The position numbers were made by a program, and so were the translations under genes. From positions 62,001-126,000 of the forward strand of contig JALRME010000045.1 of assembly GCA_026120035.1 (NCBI GenBank): DNA of 64,000 nucleotides, given 5' to 3'. This DNA comes from Coleophoma eucalyptorum. Lineage: Eukaryota > Ascomycota > Leotiomycetes > Helotiales > Dermateaceae. The notes under the pieces are model-generated. The model saw nothing but the letters and a program-made list of their open reading frames with translations. It ran no database searches and had not been told where the DNA came from. Positions 1-11,530 of the stretch are shown piece after piece (the stretch's first letter is position 1; every line of letters begins with the position of its first letter).

Positions 1-403
1 AATGTTTCTAACATCATTAAAAGGCCAACCTGGTGGCAGTTAGTATCTTGCCAAACCACTCCATTATTCTCCTGGGCCCTAATTCACAGACTGTGAATAA
101 CTGGTTAAAAGTACACACTTAAGTAGATTCTCACTTCACGTTTTACTTTTTCTATGTCCTTGCAGGCAAGATAACGATAAGAACTCCTGTGTCTGCCTGC
201 TGTAGCAAGAAGGGCGGCAGTGGGGTATGCCATGCACGCGCCTTTCTTTTGACATTGTTGGCATTAACACTCACTTCTTGGTTCCTCAAATACTTCAGTA
301 TTACCAACTCTAGTCACTTTCCATCCTCTCCAATTTCAAGTATATTTCACCTTTTACGCCTGCAACCACTGAGCTGACCTTGGCAGTCCCATAAACTAAG
401 ATA
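1..403. other. Gene-free left edge
   Basis: No reading frame opening with ATG and no recognisable domain is seen on either strand. The stretch holds the upstream region of the GFA-domain gene and perhaps the tail of a gene outside the window. Nothing else is seen. Confidence 0.5.
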
Positions 404-997
404 ATGTCCTCGTCAGCCACTGATCCAACACCTGGCGAGCGCCGTGCCTACCATGGCTCATGCCACTGTGGTCACACCAAGTATATTACATACCTCACAC
501 TACCACCAGCAATGGTGACCGCCAAGCCACCTTCACATCAAAACACAGTGCGCCTTCGCAAATGCAATTGCAGCACATGCCACAAAATGTCGCACTTCCA
601 TATTCGACTTCCTGACGGGCCTCGAGATTTCCTCCTGCTCTCACCACTCAACCCTACGTCAGGGGGTTTAAGCGATTACACCTGCTTCGACAAGCGGATT
701 CATTGGTACTTCTGCGGCAATTGTGGTGTTCGATGCTTTGCGTTCGCAGGCGAAGGAGAGGTGAGGAGGGTTGAGATTGAGGGAGAGATGAAGGAGGTTT
801 GGTCACCTGCGCAAAGTGGATGGGTGGAGGAGAATGGCCGAGACTATCTGAGTCTTAATGCTGCTACCTTGGATCCTGGTCAGGAAGGGTTGGACCTGAA
901 GGAATGGACGGAGAAGGGCTGGATCTCGTACCTTGACTACCTTGATGAGACGGGTGAGCCGAGACTGGGGAAACCATATGCTGGGGGAATGTATTGA
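404..997 (+). CDS. GFA/CENP-V domain zinc-binding protein
   Basis: A single uninterrupted frame of 197 residues starting at the first ATG. The cysteine pattern is that of the GFA (glutathione-dependent formaldehyde-activating)/CENP-V fold: SCHCG near residues 19-23, KCNCSTC near 53-59, and FCGNCG near 104-109. These cysteines bind the structural and catalytic zinc ions in the family. Most fungal members have no proven substrate, so formaldehyde/glutathione adduct chemistry should not be assumed. The C-terminal third is acidic and rich in W and G, as is common in fungal members. No signal peptide or membrane segment is visible, so a cytosolic protein is likely. It stands alone, 780 bases upstream of the FAD oxidoreductase on the same strand. 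Confidence 0.85.
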   Translation: MSSSATDPTPGERRAYHGSCHCGHTKYITYLTLPPAMVTAKPPSHQNTVRLRKCNCSTCHKMSHFHIRLPDGPRDFLLLSPLNPTSGGLSDYTCFDKRIHWYFCGNCGVRCFAFAGEGEVRRVEIEGEMKEVWSPAQSGWVEENGRDYLSLNAATLDPGQEGLDLKEWTEKGWISYLDYLDETGEPRLGKPYAGGMY

Positions 998-1779
998 TCT
1001 CCACATAAATACACCCGCATTTTGCTTGAGGGAAAACATTGGGATTTTGAGACACGATGGGTTTTGGGCTCATTCGCAGTTTTTGTATCTTGGCAGTTTG
1101 ACCACGCCGTCGGGTTGAATTGCTTTAAGGCATCTATGATTTGATGCACTTTGCGATAGGATAAAAGTTCCCGATCATAAAGCGCCTCAATTCAAGTGTC
1201 CGTTAGATATGGTTTCTGACATACATAAGAAACTGATCAGCCACTCTTTTCAGGTGAAACCTCATGCATGTCGGCTTATCGTAGTTGCTTTTCTCTCATA
1301 CCACAACCAATTACCGCTGACAGACATTATCAATTGACCTCTAATGTGAGCTCGCCAAGCTTCCACGGCCAGCTTGCTCGCTTACAGTCAGTCACCTTTA
1401 AGCCCAGCATCTCATCCATACGGCAGACAGCCAACGAAACTGGCACAAATAATATGTATCTTTCGGGATGCCGCATATGGTCAGACTGCACCCGCATTAT
1501 GCCTGATAAGCTGACTTTGCAGACCTCAATTTTGGCAAAAGCTTCGCTCCAACGTGATGGATAAAACTCGATAACAGTACAAAAGAAGCCACGGGAGAGG
1601 CGTTTCTTGGTGTTCTCTGTACTCAGTTCCTCTTTTGTAATTTGCTCTGGGGGTTTTACAACCAAACCAAGCTGCCCACTTGAATTTTATGGGCCTCTCT
1701 ACTGATTACATACCAAATTTTTCAATTGTCCAGAATTCTAGGACGAAGCTCTCAACCAAACTTCTTCCCTGAAACAGCC
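998..1779. other. Intergenic, no gene seen
   Basis: Space between the GFA-domain gene and the FAD oxidoreductase. Both strands carry only short frames without family resemblance. It presumably holds the 3' UTR of one gene and the promoter of the next. No repeat or RNA gene recognised. Confidence 0.5.
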
Positions 1780-3670
1780 ATGGACTATCTAACAAGCCTC
1801 CAATCCTGGGCCGCCGGAACGATCACTAACTACAGTGCAAATATACTCCCTCAGGGCTTTCTCCAGAATTACATCTCGGCCCAAGCCGTACCAGCGAAAG
1901 TGAATATCTCAGCTGAAATTGAGGCCTTCCTCTCGCCTGCAGCGGCGGTATATCTACCAGGAAGTGATGGCTTTAATGCAGGGACAGACAGATGGCAGTC
2001 TTATATGGACCCGGAATTTGCAATCATTGTACAAGTGGCGACGGAAGAAGATGTGCGGAAGACTGTGAGGACTTCCCCTTGACCTTCAGTCTCCTACAGG
2101 AGAGCAAGGTGCCTGGATAACCCATTATTTCTGACTTGCCTGGCTTTGCACAGGTGAAATACGCAGCGTCGCACTCGATACCTTTCCTCGCTATAGGTGG
2201 CGGCCATGGCACCATGGATAGTTTGGCAGAGATGCAAGATGGCATCGGGATCTGGATGCGGAAGCTGAACTCCACTAACGTCGCCGCCGACGGGCAGAGT
2301 GCAACATTTGGAGGCGGCATAATCTCGAGGGAGGTTGCGGGTGTGCTGTACGCGGTTGGGAAACGGACGGGTAAGTAGTTACACTGCCTCTTTCAGATAC
2401 ACCAATGTTTCGACGGGTTGGGCCTATAAGTCTTTATTTCCCTTGACGTGACAACATGAGACGAACTAACCATATCTATTTCCTGATGCACAGCTGGCGG
2501 CGGATGCGACTGTACTGGTACTGTAGGTATCCTCCTAGGAGGTGGTCACGGCCTCCTGCAAGGCAAGTATGGGCTCGTGAGCGACAACCTGCTGTCCGCT
2601 CATGTCGTCCTCGCAAACGGGTCCCTCGTCACGGCATCAACTCACTCGCATCCTGACCTCTTCTGGGCGTTGCAAGGCGCGGGACATAATTTCGGCATCG
2701 TGACTGAGTATACGCTCAAGATCTACGACGTGCCCGAGAAAGACGACTGGGTATTTGAGTTTCTTTTCTTCTCTGGAGACAAAGTCGAAGAGGCATTTGA
2801 GCTCTTCAATGAAGCTATGGATATCCAGCCCGATGGATTAACGATTTATGGTATCTTTGTAAACAATCCTGAGATTGATGCGGAGAATGTGAGTTTCTCC
2901 TGCTGTAGCCGCTCACGGAGTGGAGGGAACGTATCAGAGATTTGGCTGATATCCCAAGCAGACCGTCTTAATCATCTCTCTCACACTACATGGCACGGCC
3001 AGCGAGCTCAGCCGGTACAGCAAGCCCTTTCAAGCTCTTGGTCCTCTGTCGAGCCAGCTAGGTACTTCAGCGTACTTGGACCTTAACAAACTCACTCAGG
3101 CCGATCAGGATGGGCCGTATTGCCAGCACGGCACGACGATAATGCGCTTCCCCGTTGGATTGCGGAGGTACAACCCAAAAGCCCAGCAAAGGCTCTATGA
3201 CCACTATAACGCGATGTTGAAACAGCATCCAGAATTTTTGGCATCCACCTATCTTTTAGAGGCTTATCCGACGCAGGGTAAGAAAAGGGTAGATGAGAAG
3301 TCATCGGCTGTTGCGTTTAGGAATGATGATATCCTTTTGTACGTTTAACGCAGTTCTTCTCTCAGACGAGGTCTTACGGATTGGGGTTGCTTATGTTTCT
3401 CGCAGGTCTCCACTCATCATATATAAACCCAATGCGTCGCTTGATGCTCTAGCTGTGCAGTTCGGACAAGATCTGAGGAAGATCGTGCTAGATGGGATAG
3501 CTGACGAATATGGCGAGGAGTCGAAGCTGCATGCATATGTAAACTATGCTCATGGAGGTGAGACTGTGAATGAGATTTATGGTAAGGAATGGCGTGTAGA
3601 GAAGTTAAGACGCTTGAAGGAGGTATATGACCCTTCAAATGCATTTAGGTTCTATGGTCCTCTTGTCTAG
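1780..3670 (+). CDS. FAD-linked (BBE-type) oxidoreductase
   Basis: Five exons close in phase: 1780-2064, 2154-2370, 2494-2888, 2962-3338 and 3406-3670, giving 512 residues. The order is the FAD_binding_4 (PCMH) domain, including the GGGHG motif (the site of the histidyl-FAD link in relatives) and GGGCDCTGTVG followed by GGGHGLLQG, then the substrate domain and a C-terminal berberine-bridge (BBE) segment ending in YDPSNAFRFYGPLV. The Cys-rich loop suggests a second, cysteinyl FAD link, as in bicovalent family members. Relatives oxidise alcohols, sugars or secondary metabolites; the substrate here is unknown. I see no signal peptide, although many relatives are secreted. The start is the first ATG in the frame; the upstream frame opens only on TTG. 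No biosynthetic partner lies next to it, so it looks like a stand-alone enzyme gene. Confidence 0.85.
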
Positions 3671-4296
3671 AATTTGGAGGGAAGGGGGATATTCTGCACA
3701 AATGATTTTGCAAACGACAATGTGTATGAGAAGTCCCCTGGGTTTCTTGAGATTTTTTCTAATTCTATTGTCTGTATGCTTTTGTTGAACGAAATTAACA
3801 TAGAGTTGGAGGTGCACGTGTGAGTTGAAAAGTTCCAGATTGAGATTGGCTGTGAGAACCTAGCTTAAGTACTTGACTGACGCCTAGCGTGCAAATAAAG
3901 CTTATTATAAGACTATTTGATTTCTAACAGCTATTGTAGAGTTTTGCTAATGCTGCTCGGGGCTCGAAGGTTTGAAATCTGAGCATGGTACGGACGAGCA
4001 GATGACCCAAACTTGGCTGTTACTATTATTTGGATAGATGATAAAGAGCCGTGGCACTGAGAAGAAAGAGATCCTTCTCTGTATACTGCGTTTACTTGTC
4101 TTAAGTTCTCCCAGTAGGCTGAAATGCATGGAAGGCGCTTCAGGATGCTTTCTATGCCTTGTTTCAACAGGTCGTCCGAGTATTGAAAATCTCAAGATGC
4201 CCCAGACTCGTTGCAATTTTGATATGGATACTGGTCCATCGTCTGCATGTTCGGAGACCAACAGGCGACGTAACATCAATCGATAGAATCGTCCAT
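3671..4296. other. Convergent intergenic region
   Basis: 3' ends of the FAD oxidoreductase (plus) and the WD40 gene (minus) meet here. Short overlapping frames on both strands have no family resemblance. Nothing else seen. Confidence 0.5.
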
Positions 4297-5413
4297 TCAT
4301 GTGGAAGGGCCAAAGACCGTAACAATGCCATCGGTACCAGCACAGCACCACTGATCTGCTCTTCCGTTCTCCTTCCAAGCCACACAACTGATCACATTCT
4401 TTCTCTCCTTTATCTTTCCATCGGTGCCGATTCTCTTCTTGCCATCATCCGGCCCAGCAGGAATACGGATTCTCTCGGCGATGTTTCCTGAGAGCGTGTC
4501 CCAAACTACGACCTCTCCTTCTCCCGGCTGGCATCGTTTTGTGTCTTCGTTGCCAGACAGGATCCATCTTTCATTTCCTCCGAAGCAGCTCCTTAATCTA
4601 AACTCATCATTCTTCCACCCCTCTCCTTTGTATGCCTTCAGCAAGCCGGCAGAATCTCTGTCCATCAATCGTAGAGTGTTATCAAGACTTCCGACCAGTA
4701 CACCCTTCCCGTCCCTCGTTCTGCATAGGCTCGTAACGGGGGCTCCAATCACGTCTGTCTCCAGCTTGCCCATTCTGATATCATAGTACCTAACCCGTCC
4801 ATCCACACTCCCCGCTACAATCTCATATTCACCATTCCCACCCCCACCGACAACCACGCAACTAATCGAATCCCTGGCCTCTTCGAGCGCCATGATCGGC
4901 TTCTGGTTCTGCGCCTTTAAATCCCACAGCCGGACACTCGCATCAAAGCTACCAGAGACTAGCACACTATCATCCGACCCCGCAAACGTAACTGTGTTCA
5001 CCCGGCGCGTATGTCCATTGTTCCCCCCAAACCGACGGATTGTCTTCGCGGTCGTTACATCCCAGAGGAATACATTCCGGTCGCCGCCTACAGATGCAAA
5101 GGATGCATTGTCCCGCGCAACGCTGATGTCGAGGACTTCATAGCCGTGAGCAGAATAGGTCTGGATCAGCTGTGTTGCGCGCACAGGCTCAAGAGGGTTC
5201 TGCGGAGCTGCAGCGGCTGGGCGCGATGGATTGTACAGTCGGATTTGTCGGTCAGAGGAGCCGGTCAGGATGTAGGTCGAGGGTGAGGAGGAGTAGGTGA
5301 GTGCGTGGACCGGCCCTGAGAGTATTAGCTTGCGCTGGGGGAGGGAGGAAGCTGGAGGGACAGGTACCATTTGAGCCGATTAGCTGTGTCAATGGCTTTG
5401 AAGGAAATGCCAT
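4297..5413 (-). CDS. WDR83: WDR83/MORG1-like seven-blade WD40 protein
   Basis: Two exons, 5413-5368 and 5315-4297, giving 354 residues. The obvious long frame reaches 5370, but its first residues do not resemble the family. Splicing a 52-nt GT-AG intron (5367-5316) restores MAFPSKPLTQLIGSN joined to GPVHALTYSS, the usual family N-terminus. WD repeats are visible as GSSDRQIRLYNP, GGDRNVFLWDV, GSFDASVRLWDL, GSVDGRVRYYDI, GSLDNTLRLMD, a degenerate sixth ending EVVVWDT, and GTDGIVTVFG. Human WDR83 (MORG1) is a scaffold for MAPK signalling and is found in spliceosomal complexes; a similar scaffold role is inferred, not shown. The start at 5413 faces a plus-strand frame beginning at about 5473. Confidence 0.88.
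5316..5367 (-). other. 52-nt intron in the WD40 gene
   Basis: GTACCT donor and CTCTCAG acceptor on the minus strand. Removing it joins the first codon block ending in AAT-G to GG-CCG, making the conserved NGPVHA junction. It contains an in-frame ATG (5370) that would mislead an intron-blind prediction. Confidence 0.85.
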
Positions 5414-5472
5414 TGTTATCTGGTGGGCAGTTACATCCTTAAGCTCCACCTCTTGAGTTGAGCATGACCTAA

Positions 5473-5862
5473 TTGGGGAGCTTTAGCTCTCGAGATCTGG
5501 GGAAATCGCAACAAGCTCAAAAAAGTGTTCGGTTCGGGCGGAGAGAAGAGGCAGAATTCTTTAAGCGATCATTACGCCCTTCGTCATCCCGAACGAGTTC
5601 GAACGAGGCACAAGATGAGGCTCAACTGGACAACTTCACGTGGGAGGTAGTAGTGCCTGGATCTGTATCCCCGGGTCGAAATCTGACGGATTCGTATCGC
5701 ATCAGCCGATCAAACACAACTCCAGCGGACAAATTTCGTCCGAAAGCTTATGCCAAGGGGGTTAAGCGACGAGAGACTGCAAAGGGAAGCTCTCTAAGAG
5801 GCCGACAGACTACTCAAAAGTCCACGAGACCGCGACAGCAAATTGGCGTGTTCCTAGGCTAG
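5473..5862 (+). CDS. Possible small basic protein, start unresolved
   Basis: An open frame of about 129 codons, rich in R, K, S and T, ending KSTRPRQQIGVFLG. It has no ATG: an ATG nine bases upstream (5464) is followed by a stop before the frame opens. If real, it needs an upstream exon or an unrecognised start, or it is a fragment. The composition (clusters such as RRETAKG and KSVRFGRREE) looks more like a low-complexity nuclear protein than a random frame, but I recognise no family. It lies divergently 60 bases from the WD40 gene start. Confidence 0.3.
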   Translation: MGSFSSRDLGKSQQAQKSVRFGRREEAEFFKRSLRPSSSRTSSNEAQDEAQLDNFTWEVVVPGSVSPGRNLTDSYRISRSNTTPADKFRPKAYAKGVKRRETAKGSSLRGRQTTQKSTRPRQQIGVFLG

Positions 5863-8563
5863 CTTACCATACCGATCGTTCGGTTTGACAGCACTAAGCA
5901 AGCGCATTTGCAGTGTACTAAACCCTCTAAAGCCCCAAAGCACCGTTTCCGCACTGCACATGGTAAGTAGGTAATGCCGATGGGCATACTAGAGTCCCAG
6001 CCAAGCTTTTTTTTCCTTTCCAGAGGGGTACTGAAGACCAACATGAGCCAGCCATGACACACACTCTCTTTCTTACACGCACACACCCGCGGCGCCTGGG
6101 CAAAAGGCAACGGAGGTTTCTCGTCCCAAAATATGCCACGATCATCATGCCAGTTTCAAGTGCCGTGCCGCGCTACCTTTGTAAACAGCCGGGTCGTATA
6201 CGGCCGAGTACGACGCCTATGCAAAACTCGTCCACTGCCGTTGGCCAAAAGTATCCGTGTCCGTGTCCGCGTCCACGTCAGGATGGATCCGAGCTCCGTA
6301 CCCATCCTCCTTTATAATGTTTGCCGCCGTAACCATGGCACCACTTAACTAAGCAAGTCTACGGCACGACCTAGCAGTTCATCATCGTCTTACGCAAAAA
6401 TTGAAAAATCCCCAATTCAATAGAATACCGGAGCCTCCCCCCACCAAGCCAAGCAAGCGAAATACAATAAAAAGAAAAAGAAAAGGAAAGGAACAGAGAA
6501 AAACTCTCATTGGGAATCATTGCGACTAGTCGCGATAAAAGCCGCCCAGAAAGTATAAACGAGGATGCCAAGCCTTCATCATCTGATTAAACTTCTTCTA
6601 GACTTCTTCCATAACCCCCCATCCCCTCCCCCAATCTATATTTGATTGAAACCAACCAATTCCAGTAGTCTTCACGAAAAAGCTTTTGTTTAAGATTTCT
6701 GGCAGGTGTAAATTTGATTTGCCAATGTATACGATGGATTCAATGGAAAAAACAGAAGCAAAGAAAGTCAAGGTATCCCAATCCTCTCTGATACAAATCA
6801 CCGATACTCCCGGGTCAAGGAGGGGGGAGGAGGAGGAGGAGGAGGAGGAGGAAGAGGGAGGGTATTTTGCACAGCCCCCAGAACCATATGCAGATAGATG
6901 CGTTCAAGTGAACGTCGAAAAAATAATAAAAATGGAACCAGAATGGAAGGAGCAAAGAAGCAACGTCGTAAGTCGGACTGTCCTAGTTGCCGGGTCTCCG
7001 TGGCTCCGTAGCACTCCGTCCCCAATGTTTCGTCCCTTCATCAAATTTGTCCCAGACACCTGGATTCGTGTCAAGGAAGAGGGATCGAGAGAGAGTGTGT
7101 GAGAGTTGGACCGGGGGGGGAGGAGGAACTCTGGGTGGGGGAATAGCGAGGAAAGGATGTCTGAGAGTAGCAGGAATGCCGGCGCGAGGCTTGACAGTGG
7201 TGGGTGATGGGCCGGCACTTTTACGGTTCAGTGCAGTTGGTGGGTATTCTTGGTAAAGTCAGTCTTGGTTCTTAGACCGCCGCCCCAGGGGTGGGGAAAG
7301 GCCCAGAAAAGTAACTCCATACAGCTTACTTTCACTCTTGTTATTGCACGAACATCGTCTTGAACACGAGGATTAAGGTGGACGGGAGTGGAGGATAAGT
7401 GAGATGGTGGTTCGAGAAAATAAAAAGGCGGTCGCAATGCGGCGCGAAAGAAGAGTGGGGTGGGGACCGGCCCATGGATGATGATGATGATGACTTCTGC
7501 TTTTTTTTTTATTTACTTATTTCCTTAACTCGTTATTTCCTGGTATGGCAATTGACGTGAAACCAAGCTGATCGGGCGTGCATTCGGGAGAGGCGAAAGC
7601 AAGTCAGCAGCGCAGCGTAAGCCTTACAAACGAATCCCGGACTGCAATTAACTCCCCGTTCTTGACACCTAACTCGCTCTCTCGTACCCCTAATCATTTT
7701 TTAGCCGGCTCGGTTGGCGCAACCGCAGTAATTTATCCTGCCATGTGTTCTGGGTTGACGCTCGTACGATAGGTTTCCAGAGTTTGTGGAGTACGGAGTA
7801 GATGAAGGAATATACTTTTCTAATTGCGCTCGGGAAATTTGACTGCAATCGGTAGTTCGCGTACGGAGGAGACATACATACCTATCTGCCCATATCATGT
7901 GCCATGCTCCGTGCGTCTTACTACTCGTACAAGCAAAGCGTCTAGACAAGCCCAGCGAATATGGTACTTGCAGGCCATCCTCCCCTGTAGATCAAACGGA
8001 GAAGAGCTGAAAGCATGGCGAATTATTGTATGACAGTATGTCGCTGTCAATTCGATAGTGGGACTTTGGGACATGGAGCTGGATGGATGATGCCTCAATG
8101 TGGCATGCAGAAAGGGTCTTTCTCCCTGCTGCTTCACTTCCTGGCACCCGGGTCTGTTTCCACGGCACTTGACGAGGGGCGAGGCAGTACGGATATTCTC
8201 GGGTTTAGAGGACGGTCGAACTGATATCAGGCCGAACCAAGACCGAGATGTCAGGTTGTAGGGCTTCTGCCCGGATACATGCGCGGAATGTCGGCAATTC
8301 ATGAGGTATGGAGCATGGTCTGTGAATATGTACAGCAGATTGAATTGAACTGTATGTATGTGTGAAACATGTACGTATGTACGGATGCAAGGTATGGTGG
8401 TGTTGGTACCAGATCCTCCATCTTGGGTATATGCTGGCCTATGTAGCAAGTATCGTGGTAGTAAATATACATGAAAGAAAAAATAATAAAGAACTGCCAA
8501 GTTTCATCATAACATCATAAGCGCCATATTCATCCTCAATTCCATTGTGAGACAAAATCGCCT
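5863..8563. other. 2.7-kb gene-free stretch with purine and simple repeats
   Basis: No frame with ATG and family resemblance. Contents: a (GGA)n purine tract at about 6820-6860 that creates poly-Glu/poly-Pro pseudo-frames, an (ATG)n run at about 7475-7492 followed by a T-run at about 7500, and several CA/TG-rich patches near 8340-8380. It lies 3' of the minus-strand Zn2Cys6 gene and may include its 3' UTR. Confidence 0.55.
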
Positions 8564-11530
8564 CTAAGAGTACAGTAGATCAAACTCCTTCCAGTTGCCT
8601 GAGTTCTTCTCAAGCGGCTCGTTCATTTGAAAGCTGCCGTTCTTGACATTCTTGCACAAGCCTTTGAACTTGGCAAGTTCCTGCTCGTTTCCGCCCCCCT
8701 TTTCTAGGACGGCCACAACCTCTGCCACGTCTCGTATCCGCCGCGAAATGGTCTCTTGTTGTTGCTGGGCGGCGGGCCATATTTGCGCTAGTTTAGTAAG
8801 AATTAACTCAACTCCCCTTACCGAGCTAAGGAAGCTGGGAAAGGTAGTCATGGACGATTTGGCCGTCAGAATGTCGATAGCGGATTCAATGGCGGATGCC
8901 ATGAAAGGTGATATGATCTCAATCTCCTTGGTCTTGTTCTCGGGTGCGGTATAGTAGGCACCAGCCCATTTGACCATCTCAAGAAGCTCTGCGGCGTTCT
9001 GGAGCGCTGTTTGGACATTGCTACCAAATTGTAGGTGTACCGATGGGGATTCTCGTACGTATCGGTTGAGCTTCATGCTTGCTGTCAAGTATGTTGCGTG
9101 TATGAGCATGAATCTTCCTAAAGCTCCACATCGAGCCGCGTTTGCTAGATTTTCAGGAGATAATGACATATCTTGAGGAAGTCGATCAATCCAATTACGA
9201 AGATTTCCTACGCTTGATCTGTAGAAAGTATCAAAGCGTCGCGCAGAAGGCACAACACTATGCGATGAACGGTAGATATCTAACATAATATCGTCCCAGA
9301 CAGTACTAATATAAATAAGGTTAGACAGCAGTCCGTGTCGTGGACCACCTGGTCTTTGGAGCTCAGAGGTGCTGAAAAACTCGGTTTGGGTCTCAAACTG
9401 AGACTCAAAACTTTCGGTGTTGCAAGGGAGGCGTAGAAACACCTCGTCCGGCCGGATGGAGCTGGAACGGCCAGATGTAAAGCTGTCCAAACGATCCATG
9501 ATATAACAACTCCAGAAAGTGCGTCTCCAACATTCAGCATAGCCAGCCCGGTTTAGCCCGTACGGATAATTTTGAGGTGTCTGTGAATCAAGCTCCATGT
9601 TCATTCGCAGTCCATACGCCGCGCGAATGGCAGCTCCACAAAGGTCCCAAGCGTCGTCTTTCAAGCCAACTGCTGTGTAGTAGATGGCAAGCAGTAATCG
9701 GGATTGTACGAGCTGAAAGCTCAGGGATCGGGTGTTGCAAGCATTGCGCAATGTTGCTGCATATTCTCGGCCCAAAAGCTTGTACTCGGGATTAGAGGAG
9801 AACACAGTACCGCAAGCGAGCACTGAATAAAGTAGTGTCAAATCATCCGGAGACTTTTCATTTGGTGATAATGCCCAAGACTGGAAAGGGAGTTTGGGAA
9901 ACATAGAGTAGCCCATTTGATTGATGTGCTGGAAGAAGAGAGAAAGAAGCTCAGGGGCAAGTCTGGTAGTTGATGTGAAGGGATTTGCATGAACAGCTTG
10001 AGGTTCGACCCTAGGAAGAGGTTGAGATTCCTTCCTAGCTGCTGGAGACGTATTCTCAGGAAGAACTGCTCGAGGAGATGATTCTTGAGGGTGTGGTGCG
10101 AAATTAGTATAGCTAGTTCTTCTTCGTTTTGGCAGTTGCGCTTCATCATCTGGAGTTTGCCGGCGTAAACTTGGTCTTGGCGATGCTGAATGACTTGGCT
10201 CTCGTTGCTCGACCTCAAAACGTTCGTTCTCTGTTCTGGCCGAACTTGGTCGCGGAGCTATATCTTCAACTTCCGCGGGAGGTGTATCGGGAGAGCTTTG
10301 ACCACCTCGAGGGCTGGATCATGTCAAATTAGCGATGATATTCAGAGGATGTTGGCAGTCAGGAAACTTCAGGTAGACTCGCAGGCACTGGAGCACTCAC
10401 GCATTTTTAAATTTGCACACCCGTCCAAACTTCTCACACTGAACACATCTTGGAAAATCGGGATCGCATTTAATCTTCTTCTCCCGGCAAGTGATGCATG
10501 CGATTGCCAATCTCTTCCTAGGCTTACCAGCCTTTGTCACGCCCCAGTGAGCGTTGACGGGCTCTCCATCGATGATGGTTTTGCAATGGGTGTTATCATC
10601 GTAGAAGTAGCACATTCCCTCTCCAGGAACTAAAGCTTGTCGAACAAAGCGAGGCAAAAATTGGGTTCCAGTCCAGATCTTGGGTCCCAGGCCATCTTTC
10701 GTCGTCGCGGGTTCAGCCACCGCAATACTGGCAGGAGTAGGTGGGTAGCTAGTGCTTGTAGAAATGCTCTGAGCGTTGCGATAAGTTGGAGATTGTTCGT
10801 TTTCCGGGGTGGATGCTGGGTTTGGATGGTATGAATCTACATGGCTTCTAAATGATGAAGAAGTATCTCGCGCAAAGTACTCCGAGCGAGTAATCTCAGA
10901 TGGCGACCAGGTATTGTTAGTAGAAGTGGATTGAGCCCTTGATGGTAAGGCCGGAGAATACCGAGGTTCTTGTGGCGGCGGCGGTGGTGGTGGTGGTTGG
11001 AAATGTGAACGGTCACTGCTTTCTGGCCTCGAGCTGTAGGCAAACAGACTCGACACGGGAGCACGCTGATACGAACTCTCGAAGGGCCGGTCTGGATGAA
11101 CTGGTGCCGCGAGTGTTCTATCGTGAGTAGTTTGTGACGAGAATAAAGGACTACGACGCTCAGGATAAGGCGACTCCGCCGGTCTGCGTGGGTGCGAGTT
11201 CCCAAATAAACTGCTCAGAGAAGGCAGTTGTTCTCGAGATGCCATTTGGGGTAATTCAGGTCTTTGTTGCTGGTCACTTGCAATTTTGGGGGAAGGCTCT
11301 CCGGACCTGGGGCCTTCGGACATTGGTGATCGTCCTTGAGTTAAGTTCCAACTACTGCTGTCGTATGGGCGTTCTGACAATGGTGAAGTTGGTTTCCCTG
11401 GAGTTGCAAGCTCTCTAGATGAGTAGCCTCCGGGGGTTCGGTCGTAAGAGCGAGTCGAAACTTCGTGGGGAAATGGGAACGCAAATGGTCTTGTTGATAC
11501 CTGGGACATGTTGGAAGTGGCAGGTCGCAT
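8564..11530 (-). CDS. Zn2Cys6 transcription factor with fungal TF domain (possibly RosA/NosA-like)
   Basis: Two exons, 11530-10401 and 10313-8564, phase-matched, giving 959 residues. Residues 1 to about 270 are low complexity (S, P, R, with a run of prolines). A conserved block containing WTGTQFLPRFVRQAL and CYFYDDNTHCKTIIDGE leads into a perfect Cx2Cx6Cx6Cx2Cx6C zinc cluster at about 345-372, preceded by basic GKPRKR. After the intron the protein continues PRGG, a basic KRRR patch, and from about residue 480 a helical fungal-specific TF domain (MHR) to the C-terminus. The block just before the cluster, plus CKFKNA-PRGG after it, resembles to my recollection the RosA/NosA group of sexual-development regulators; that name needs an alignment. 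The upstream codon at 11533 is TTG, so I take the ATG at 11530; a second ATG lies at 11509. The 10-kb gene-free 5' flank suggests complex control. Confidence 0.88.

Noticed and set aside
6686..7102. Frame with a poly-Glu run (and poly-Pro on the other strand)
   Set aside because: Both are produced by the (GGA)n purine tract. No conserved sequence on either side.
7895..8500. 201-codon minus-strand frame downstream of the Zn2Cys6 gene
   Set aside because: Composition is like translated UTR/repeat DNA (HT-, YVH-rich), with no domain and no sensible start.
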